64,000 nt of DNA from Williamsia serinedens (GTDB taxonomy: Bacteria > Actinomycetota > Actinomycetes > Mycobacteriales > Mycobacteriaceae). Location: positions 42,219-106,218 of the forward strand of contig NZ_JAMTCG010000008.1 in assembly GCF_024171725.1 (NCBI RefSeq). The letters are read 5' to 3'. Made by a program: the position numbers and the translations under genes. The stretch's first letter is position 1, and every line of letters begins with the position of its first letter. Positions 58,257 to 64,000 of the stretch are shown here, piece after piece. The notes beneath the pieces are model-generated. The model was not told where the DNA came from. It did not search any database and was given only the letters and a program-made list of their open reading frames with translations.

Positions 58257-58874
58257 CTACCCGGCCGCGAACGAGTCGATGAGACGGTCGAGCACGACCA
58301 GCATCTCGGCCCGTGCGCGGTCGGGGTCGTCGGCGGCCGCGACGTAGAGCGCGGCCTCGTCGATGGCAGCGATGGCGACGTGGGCGAGGGGACGGGTCGG
58401 CTGGTCCGCGACCGCACCCGTCGCGACCGCGGCCTGCAGCAGGCCCACCACGAGAGACATGCCGAACTGTTCGCCACGGGCCCGCCACTCCTTCCAGCCC
58501 AGCACCGAGGGCGCCTCGACCAGGACGATGGTCTGGGCGATCGGATCGACGAACGCCTCGAGGAACACTCGGGCTCCCAGGCGCATCGCGGCGAGCGGAT
58601 CGGTCTCGCCGGATTCCGCGACGCGCGTCGCGATGCCCTCGGTGATCTCCCCCTCCACCTCGTCGAACACGGCGACGAACAACCCCTTCTTGTCCTCGAA
58701 GTGGTGGTAGAGCGCGCCGCGGGTGACCCCTGCGGCCGCGACGACGGCCTGGGTGGAGACGTCGGCGAAGGGCGCCGACCCGAACAGGGGTCGTGCAGCG
58801 GCCAGCAACGCCCTACGGGTGGCCGCGTTCCGCTCGGACTGCGTGCGTCGTCGCGGCTGATCGTTGACTTCCAT
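58257..58874 (-). CDS. TetR-family regulator
   Basis: This 205-residue protein has an HTH at about 18-65 (TRRALLAAARPLFGSAPFADV, VVAAAGVTRGALYHHFEDKKGLF). It is divergent from an alpha/beta hydrolase gene. Its ATG is part of an inverted repeat CATAC-N5-GTATG, and two direct repeats follow, so autoregulation at the start codon is likely. It converges on the qorB-like gene with six bases between their ends. Confidence 0.88.
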   Translation of the reverse strand: MEVNDQPRRRTQSERNAATRRALLAAARPLFGSAPFADVSTQAVVAAAGVTRGALYHHFEDKKGLFVAVFDEVEGEITEGIATRVAESGETDPLAAMRLGARVFLEAFVDPIAQTIVLVEAPSVLGWKEWRARGEQFGMSLVVGLLQAAVATGAVADQPTRPLAHVAIAAIDEAALYVAAADDPDRARAEMLVVLDRLIDSFAAG

Positions 58875-58920
58875 ACCGTCTGTATGTAACTTTCATGCAG
58901 GCTGTTTGTATGTAACTTTC
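58872..58920. promoter_or_regulatory. TetR operator region with inverted and direct repeats
   Basis: CATAC (58872-58876) and GTATG (58882-58886) form an inverted repeat overlapping the TetR start codon. TGTATGTAACTTTC occurs twice (58881-58894 and 58907-58920), 26 bases apart. The layout suits two repressor dimers controlling both divergent genes. Confidence 0.6.
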
Positions 58921-58941
58921 GACGACGAGAGCGTATCCGAG

Positions 58942-59811
58942 ATGACCGGTCACCCCGCCCCCGCACAGTTCACGTCGGATCTCGGTCCGATCCCCTACCG
59001 CGTCGCCGGACCCGACGACCCCTCCGCGCCGACGGCCGTGCTCGTGCACGGGGTGCTCGCCGACGGTCGACTGTGGTCGCACGTCGTCGATCGGCTGGTC
59101 GACCGCGGGGTGCGCTGCGTCGTCCCGGACCTGCCGCTCGGCGCGCACTCGACAGCGATGGACGCCGGCGCGCCGCTGTCCCCCCGGTCCGTCGCCGCGG
59201 CGATCGCCGGGCTCCTCGCGCACCTCGACCTGTCCGACGTCACGCTCGTCGGCAACGACACCGGCGGCGCGCTGTGCCAGTTCCTCCTCGCCACGGACCC
59301 GAGTCGCGTCGGACAGGTGGTCTTCACCAACTGCGACGCCTTCGACGTCTTCCCGCCGCGGCCGTTCCGCGAGGTGTTCGCACTGCTCCAGCGACCTGCG
59401 ATCCTGCGCGCGATGATCCCGACGATGCGACTGACGGCCCTGCGCCACAGCCCCCTCGGCTACGGACTGCTGGCGCACGGCCCCGACAGCGCCCTGACCC
59501 GCTCCTGGATCGACCCCCTGCTGTCCAGCTCCGCAATCCGTCGCGACCTGGTGACGTTCCTGCGCGCGATCGACCCCGCCGAGCTCGACGGCGTCACCCG
59601 GTCACTGACATTCGACGGTCCGGTCGCGCTGGCATGGGGTTCCGACGACCGGTGCTTCACCCCGGACCTCGGCCGACGGCTCGCCGGCGTCTTCCCCGAC
59701 GCGGAGTTCACGCCCGTGCCGGACGCGCGCACCTTCGTGCCACTCGACGCCCCGGATGCCGTCGCCGACGCGGTGGTCGCTGTCGCGCGGAGGTCGGCCG
59801 CACGGTCCTGA
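58942..59811 (+). CDS. Alpha/beta hydrolase with Asp-type nucleophile elbow
   Basis: This 289-residue protein has the oxyanion segment VLVHGVLADGRLW and the nucleophile elbow LVGNDTGGALCQ, where Asp replaces Ser as in dehalogenases and epoxide hydrolases. In the late block where the catalytic His is expected the sequence reads DARTFVPLDAPDAV, without His. The enzyme may therefore use another His or be non-hydrolytic. ATG 58942 starts after the TetR operator repeats; the frame upstream runs through them. It is probably regulated by the divergent TetR. Confidence 0.8.
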   Translation: MTGHPAPAQFTSDLGPIPYRVAGPDDPSAPTAVLVHGVLADGRLWSHVVDRLVDRGVRCVVPDLPLGAHSTAMDAGAPLSPRSVAAAIAGLLAHLDLSDVTLVGNDTGGALCQFLLATDPSRVGQVVFTNCDAFDVFPPRPFREVFALLQRPAILRAMIPTMRLTALRHSPLGYGLLAHGPDSALTRSWIDPLLSSSAIRRDLVTFLRAIDPAELDGVTRSLTFDGPVALAWGSDDRCFTPDLGRRLAGVFPDAEFTPVPDARTFVPLDAPDAVADAVVAVARRSAARS

Positions 59812-59889
59812 CCGCGCTGACGTGGGCGCGCTCCCGCGACTGCGATCGCAGTCGCCGGAGTCGACGGGTGTCGCGAGAGCGGCGGTGGG

Positions 59890-60651
59890 TCAGTGCAGCA
59901 CCGACAGCACGTTGCCGGACGGGTCGGCGAACCAGGCGATGTCGGGGCCCATCCCGGCCGACCGTCCCCGCATGACTCCCTTGTCGTCGCAGGGCATGCC
60001 GTCGTATCGCAGCAGCTCGACACCCTTCCTCGCGAGATCGTCGACGGCGGCGTCGATGTCGGGGACGGGAAGGTTCAGGACGGTGAAGCCCGCGGATTCG
60101 TGATCGGGCTTCGGGTAGACGATGACGCGGGTGCGCCGGTCGAGGTGAAGGGTGAGCAGCCCCATGTCGTTGCGGTCGACGCGCAACCCGAGGACGTCAC
60201 CGTAGAAGGCGGCCGCGGCATCGACGTCGCGGACGGCGAACCCGCTGAACGGTGTCATCGAGGCCTCCTGCGCCTCGCGCTCCATCGCGTCGGACAGCCG
60301 GATGATCTGCACGAGGTTGCCGTCGGGGTCGATCGCCGTCGCGAACCAGTTGCCGCCCCGCTCCTCCGGGCGTGCGTGCCACCCGAGACCCTGCTCGTCG
60401 ACACGGACGGCGGTGGCCGGGACGTCGTCCACCTCGACGTTGAGGATCACGCGGGCGGGTTCGGCCGCGCGTCCGGTCACGTCGTCGCGGGAGTCGATCA
60501 TCAGGTAGAAGCCGTCGAGGTCGACGACCTGATACCCGTCACCGTCGCCGACGTGCTCGACGGACGCCTCGAACACGGCTGCGTACCAGTCCCGCAGCCG
60601 CGCGGGGTCGTCGCTGGAGAGCAGGGCGCTGAACACGGTTCCGGTGGCCAT
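59890..60651 (-). CDS. Two-domain VOC family protein
   Basis: This 253-residue protein has an N-terminal module (about 5-122, DDPARLRDWYAAVF to DPDGNLVQIIRL) and a C-terminal module (about 130-252, FAVRDVDAAAAFYGDVLGLRV to DPSGNVLSVLH). The latter keeps glyoxalase-like spacing. It may be a dioxygenase, isomerase or resistance protein. It converges on the hydrolase gene and precedes the lipase gene on the same strand without overlap. The substrate is unknown. Confidence 0.8.
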   Translation of the reverse strand: MATGTVFSALLSSDDPARLRDWYAAVFEASVEHVGDGDGYQVVDLDGFYLMIDSRDDVTGRAAEPARVILNVEVDDVPATAVRVDEQGLGWHARPEERGGNWFATAIDPDGNLVQIIRLSDAMEREAQEASMTPFSGFAVRDVDAAAAFYGDVLGLRVDRNDMGLLTLHLDRRTRVIVYPKPDHESAGFTVLNLPVPDIDAAVDDLARKGVELLRYDGMPCDDKGVMRGRSAGMGPDIAWFADPSGNVLSVLH

Positions 60652-60695
60652 GTCGGTACTGACCGGCGCGGCGCCCGGAACTCATCGGTGCGGTG

Positions 60696-61640
60696 TCAGC
60701 CGGGCAGCCCCGGGGCGACGGGAACGCACGGGACGGGCACGGGGTGCGCGGGGTCGAGGGCGTTCCGCACGATCGCGACGGTCCGCGGCGAGGCCACCAG
60801 CGACAGGTGGTCGGAGCGGTCGGCCGCGCAGGTGTTTTGGACGACGATGTTCGTGGTGCGCGGGCCGGGGACGAGGCCGTCGGTCCACGGTTCGACGATG
60901 CCGTCGTACCGCGTGAGCACGTTGGTGTAGTCGATGCCCGGCGAGTACGGGCTGCCGCCGGCGTTGATCGCACGGATGAAGGACGAGCCGTAGTCCTCTT
61001 CGTTGCACTCGGGGTACGGCCAGGCACTGGCCGGGAGCCCGATGCCCGTGATCGCGGCGACGGCGTCGTCGCAGGCCGAGGAGTCCTGTCCCTTCCAGTA
61101 CGGCGCCAGCGACACGTACTTGCCGACGACGGGCGCGCCGCCGCGGTAGCGCACCCAGTACTGCGGCATCAACGTGCCCTCGGAGTGTCCGACGATGTCG
61201 ACCTTCGCCGCACCGGTCGCGGCGCGGACACGGTCGACGAAGGCGCCGAGCTGTCGGGAGCTGTCGACCATGCTGATGAACCCGCCGAGACCGGAGATCG
61301 GGTACGGGCTCCCGGGCAGCGTGCCGTAGGTGAGGGCGAAGACGCAGTACCCGGCGTTCGCGAGCGCCGGGCCGAGGGTGGCCCAGTTGGTCTGCCGGTT
61401 GCCCCCGGTCCCGTGGACCAGGATCACCGGGTCGGGGTGAGCGGCGGTCGGCCGGCACGCGAAGTCGTTGGTGCCGGGGGCGGATCCGCCCGGGTGAGCG
61501 AGTTCCTCGCGCGCGCCGGCGAAGAAGTCGTACGGGACCGGCAGCGGGGTGCGCGCCGAGGCCGGGGCGACGAGCGAGGTGCCGAGCGCCACGAGCGCGC
61601 ACAGAAGGACGGTCAGCCGGAGAGCGGGACGGACGTGCAC
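60696..61640 (-). CDS. Secreted triacylglycerol lipase-like protein
   Basis: This 314-residue protein has a Sec signal peptide (RLTVLLCALVALGTSLVAPASA, cleavage near residue 29). The hydrolase motifs are VILVHGTGGNRQTNW (oxyanion), IVGHSEGTL with the nucleophile Ser, and a late AADRSDHLSLV with the probable His. It fits the lipase class 2 group of actinobacteria. The GTG start at 61640 lies where the signal peptide begins. It is exported and probably digests host or environmental lipids. Confidence 0.85.
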   Translation of the reverse strand: MHVRPALRLTVLLCALVALGTSLVAPASARTPLPVPYDFFAGAREELAHPGGSAPGTNDFACRPTAAHPDPVILVHGTGGNRQTNWATLGPALANAGYCVFALTYGTLPGSPYPISGLGGFISMVDSSRQLGAFVDRVRAATGAAKVDIVGHSEGTLMPQYWVRYRGGAPVVGKYVSLAPYWKGQDSSACDDAVAAITGIGLPASAWPYPECNEEDYGSSFIRAINAGGSPYSPGIDYTNVLTRYDGIVEPWTDGLVPGPRTTNIVVQNTCAADRSDHLSLVASPRTVAIVRNALDPAHPVPVPCVPVAPGLPG

Positions 61641-61731
61641 GGCAGTCCTCTTTCGTCGTGGGGCAGGGCCCGGCCCAGTTTCTCACCGATTCGACCGACG
61701 GAAAGTGCCGTCCCGCGACGACGATGTGGTC

Positions 61732-62247
61732 GTGACTGATGGACCCGGTCCCGAGGCGGTGCTGGCGGTGTACGACGAGGCCCTCCCCGCCGTCTACGGC
61801 TACGTGGTGCGACGCTGCGGTGATCGCGCGGTCGCCGAGGACGTCACGTCGGAGACGTTCCTGGCGGCGATGGACACGATGCGGCGACCGGACCCGCCGA
61901 CGCCGACCGTGCCGTGGTTGATCGGCGTCGCACGCCACAAACTCGCGGACCACTGGCGACGGCAGGCACGGACACCCGAACCGGTCGGTGACACCCCCGA
62001 CGCGGGACACGACGACTGGGACGTCGAGCTCGACCGTCTCGTCGCGGAGTACACGCTCGCGCAGTGCACCCCGCTGCACCGCGCGGTGCTGACGCTGCGC
62101 TACGTCGACGACTGCACGGTCGGGCAGTGCGCCGAGGCGCTCGGACGCAGCGTCGCCGCCACAGAGTCACTGCTGACGCGGGCCAAACACGAGTTCCGCA
62201 CGCGCTATCCCCACGAATCGCAGCCCACGAGAGGAGGCCGACGATGA
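61732..62247 (+). CDS. ECF-type RNA polymerase sigma factor
   Basis: This 171-residue protein has sigma region 2 (YGYVVRRCGDRAVAEDVTSETFLAAMDTMRR) and sigma region 4 with HTH (HRAVLTLRYVDDCTVGQCAEALGRSVAATESLLTRAKHEF). The GTG 61732 start gives VTDGPGPEAVLAVYDEAL; a GTG two codons earlier is possible. Its stop overlaps the start of a triple-VOC gene (ATGA) where an anti-sigma gene is usual. It presumably directs transcription of its own operon. Confidence 0.88.
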   Translation: MTDGPGPEAVLAVYDEALPAVYGYVVRRCGDRAVAEDVTSETFLAAMDTMRRPDPPTPTVPWLIGVARHKLADHWRRQARTPEPVGDTPDAGHDDWDVELDRLVAEYTLAQCTPLHRAVLTLRYVDDCTVGQCAEALGRSVAATESLLTRAKHEFRTRYPHESQPTRGGRR

Positions 62248-63500
62248 GCCCCCGCGACCCGCTGGCCGTCCTGCGTGCCGACGACGACCAGCCCATGACC
62301 CCCGACGCCACGTTCACCGAGCGGCTGCGCGAGCGGCTGCGGCGCGGCGTCGACCTCCCGGAAGGAGTCGACATGTCCGTCACCCTCGACGCCCCCGCGG
62401 CGGCCGCTCCCGCGGTCGAACGTCCCGGCGCCCTGCCGTATCTCGCCGTCGCCGACGCACCGGCCGCGATCGACTGGTACGTCGAGCACCTCGGCGCCCG
62501 GTTGCGCGGTACCCCGATCACCATGCCCGACGGGCGGATCGGACACGCCGAGCTCGAGATGGGCGGCGGTGCGGTGTATCTCGCCGAGGCGTTCGCGGAA
62601 CTCGGGCTGTCGGCACCGGCGCCCGGAGCGGTCTCGGTGAGTCTCATGCTCGCCGTCGACGACGCCGACGCGGCCGTCACCGCGGCCGCTGCCGGCGGCG
62701 CGAGGGTCCAGCGCGAGCCCTACGACGCGCACGGATCCCGCACCGGTGTCGTGATCGATCCGTTCGGTCACCGCTGGATGCTGTCGTCGCCTCTCTCCGT
62801 CGAAGCCGTTGCCCCCGAGCGGGTCCGGCCCGGCCATGTCGTCTACCTGTCGCTGTGGTGCCCCGACGCCGGACGGGCGGCGGCGTTCTACTCGTCGGTG
62901 CTCGGCTGGGTGGTCGAGGACGGTCAGGTGACGAACCTGTCGCACCGGCTGGGCATCTCGGAGGCACCGGACCGTCGCACGATCTTCGCGGTCTACGCCG
63001 TCGACGACCTCGATGCCGCCCGCCGCGCGACGATCGACGCGGGCGGCCGGGTGCCGGAGAACACCGCGGAGCGCCACGGCGCCGTCGACCTCGTCGACGC
63101 GCAGGGGGTGGAGTTCGCGGTCACCGTGCCCGACGCGTCGCAGAGGAGGGGCGAGATGCACCCGTCGGGCCACGGCGAACTGACCTACCTCACCGTGTAC
63201 ACGCCCGACAGCGCGACGCATCGGGACTTCTACGGTCGGGTGCTCGGGTGGGAGTTCACGCCCGGCCGCATCGACGACGGCTGGGAGGTCGTCGACAGTC
63301 GCCCGCAGATCGGCATCGGGGGCGGGGCCGCGACGTCGGAGGCGATCGCGATGTGGGCCGTCGACGACATCGAGGCGGCGGTCGAGCGGGTGGTCGCGGC
63401 AGGAGGTCGGGTCACCGATCCGGTGTCGCGCCAGCCCTACGCGACGACCGCCGCATGCGTCGACGACCAGGGCATCCGCTTCTGGCTCGCCCAGTACTGA
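62244..63500 (+). CDS. Triple VOC-domain protein coupled to an ECF sigma factor
   Basis: This 418-residue protein opens with an N-terminal segment of about 50 residues (SPRDPLAVLRADDDQPMTPD, FTERLRERLRRG) that resembles cytoplasmic tails of sigma-partner proteins. Three VOC modules follow at about 62-178, 193-300 and 311-417 (YLAVADAPAAIDWYVEHLGA, YLSLWCPDAGRAAAFYSSVLGW, YLTVYTPDSATHRDFYGRVLGW). GAGGAGG precedes the ATG, which lies within the sigma stop. It could be a ligand sensor for the sigma factor or a detoxifying enzyme. Confidence 0.8.
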   Translation: MSPRDPLAVLRADDDQPMTPDATFTERLRERLRRGVDLPEGVDMSVTLDAPAAAAPAVERPGALPYLAVADAPAAIDWYVEHLGARLRGTPITMPDGRIGHAELEMGGGAVYLAEAFAELGLSAPAPGAVSVSLMLAVDDADAAVTAAAAGGARVQREPYDAHGSRTGVVIDPFGHRWMLSSPLSVEAVAPERVRPGHVVYLSLWCPDAGRAAAFYSSVLGWVVEDGQVTNLSHRLGISEAPDRRTIFAVYAVDDLDAARRATIDAGGRVPENTAERHGAVDLVDAQGVEFAVTVPDASQRRGEMHPSGHGELTYLTVYTPDSATHRDFYGRVLGWEFTPGRIDDGWEVVDSRPQIGIGGGAATSEAIAMWAVDDIEAAVERVVAAGGRVTDPVSRQPYATTAACVDDQGIRFWLAQY

Positions 63501-63524
63501 CCCCCGGGACGCCGCACCCCACCT

Positions 63525-63690
63525 CGCCGAGCGTGCCGATACACGCCGCCGAGCGTGCGGTAGATTTCGCCGACCGTGCGGTAGATCCCGTCGACCGTGC
63601 AGTACCGCACGACCGACTGCATCGAGTGCACCGTCGGCGGGATCGAGTGCACGCTCGCGGGGATCTACTGCACAGTGATACTCGATGGGC
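63525..63690. repeat. Palindromic array of 21-bp units next to an IS110 element
   Basis: Left units of 21 bases begin CGCCGAGCGTGCGGTAGAT at 63547, then 63568 and 63589, with a related copy at 63525. Right units beginning TGCAC follow at 63627, 63648 and 63669, also 21 apart, and carry the inverted words GTCGGCGGGATC and CTCGCGGGGATC. The array starts 24 bases after the triple-VOC gene and stops where the IS110 left end seems to begin. Confidence 0.7.
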
Positions 63691-64000
63691 CCGGTTCAGG
63701 GGTGGGTCTGGCTCATTTCTGCACTGACACGACCTGGCTGTTGTCCTTCGAGCGATCGGTCGACTCGCCCTTGGGCCTGGGCGCATCTGTCCGGGGCCGT
63801 CAGCGTGCTCCCGGCCGGTCCGGGTGTGGCTTGATAGGAGCCTGACGACACACGGCAATGTCTCGTCACTGTTCTGTCCACCCGGCCCGACCGGTCGCGT
63901 GCGGCCCACCTCCTAGCCCAAAGGTGACCCATGGCCAGCATGACAAAACCGCCGTCGGAAAGCAGTGCCGATCGGGTGTTCGTCGGGATCGACACCCACA
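63691..64000 (+). mobile_element. IS110-family element, left end and 5' part (runs past the window)
   Basis: The 240 bases before the transposase start hold no gene and contain GC-rich inverted words (for example CCGGCCGGTCCGGG near 63810). In IS110-group elements the non-coding left end encodes the bridge RNA that selects target and donor DNA. The left boundary is approximate: it is placed where the 21-bp array loses its period. Confidence 0.6.
63931..64000 (+). CDS. IS110-family transposase (DEDD type), N-terminus only
   Basis: Twenty-three codons are visible. After MASMTKPPSESSADR the sequence VFVGIDTH is the characteristic first strand and catalytic Asp of IS110 RuvC-like (DEDD) recombinases. 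AAAGGTGA precedes the ATG. The rest lies outside the window, so intactness is unknown. An upstream non-coding leader of about 240 bases fits the IS110 group rather than the IS1111 group. Confidence 0.75.
   Translation, partial: MASMTKPPSESSADRVFVGIDTH

Noticed and set aside
58942..59811. Assignment of this hydrolase as the missing HsaD
   Set aside because: HsaD is a serine hydrolase with Ser-Asp-His; this protein has Asp in the elbow, no His in the usual block, and no KstR box.
63597..63845. Open frame with ECTVGGIECT-like repeats
   Set aside because: It is produced by the 21-bp array and continues into the IS110 left end; no start signal or family resemblance.

Overview
The window is GC-rich actinobacterial chromosome with dense, codon-biased genes and many start/stop overlaps. 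It carries a steroid (cholesterol-type) catabolic gene set under KstR-type boxes, together with clpC, QorR/QorB-type and DUF3140 genes. This points to a mycolate actinobacterium of the Gordonia/Williamsia/Rhodococcus kind. The genus is an inference; no rRNA or tRNA gene was seen.

Layout. (1) 1-3386, minus strand: sulfate activation genes cysD-cysNC-cysQ, with cysQ cut by the window edge. (2) 3497-8659: an IclR regulator divergent from echA and three acyl-CoA dehydrogenase genes (echA13-fadE17-fadE18 type), behind a KstR2-like box. (3) 8714-12906: a NarL-type two-component system, a DUF4352 membrane-anchored protein and a GAF-EAL phosphodiesterase. (4) 12916-20588: a minus-strand operon hsaA-hsaC-hsaB-DUF1214-SDR-sulfotransferase, divergent from kshA and a small Cys-rich protein. 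(5) 20672-22618: a Cfp30B-like VOC protein and an orphan AbiEi/nuclease-like gene between GC-rich repeats. (6) 22680-28192: hsaE-hsaG-hsaF divergent from kstD-hsd4B. (7) 28197-30891: TetR, a 43-residue membrane peptide and an MFS exporter. (8) 31093-37634: an igr-like operon chsE1-chsE2-chsH2-chsH1-ltp2 ending in an acyl-CoA ligase. (9) 37810-41701: a FabF-like ketosynthase divergent from a PAS-GGDEF-EAL protein. (10) 41715-45987: a fused fadE34-type dehydrogenase divergent from kstR, then an iron-dependent alcohol dehydrogenase. (11) 46061-55916: a FadE5-like dehydrogenase, small conserved proteins, a flavoprotein/MarR pair, clpC and a membrane acyltransferase. (12) 55926-63500: SGNH hydrolase/HxlR/QorB, a TetR/hydrolase pair, a VOC protein, a secreted lipase, and an ECF sigma factor coupled to a triple-VOC protein. 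(13) 63525-64000: a palindromic 21-bp repeat array followed by the 5' part of an IS110-family element.

How it fits together. KshA and KstD open ring B. HsaA/HsaB hydroxylate and HsaC cleaves ring A. HsaE/F/G process the hydroxydienoate to pyruvate and propionyl-CoA. The igr-like operon, the fused dehydrogenase and the ligase handle side-chain removal. Boxes close to TnnAACnnGTTnnA lie in every one of these promoter regions and at kstR, so KstR probably controls them all. HsaD (meta-cleavage product hydrolase) is not in the window. A PAPS-type sulfotransferase ends the hsa operon about 10 kb from PAPS-synthesis genes. The most unusual structures are palindromic intergenic arrays of 19-21-bp units at three loci, one of them next to the IS110 element.
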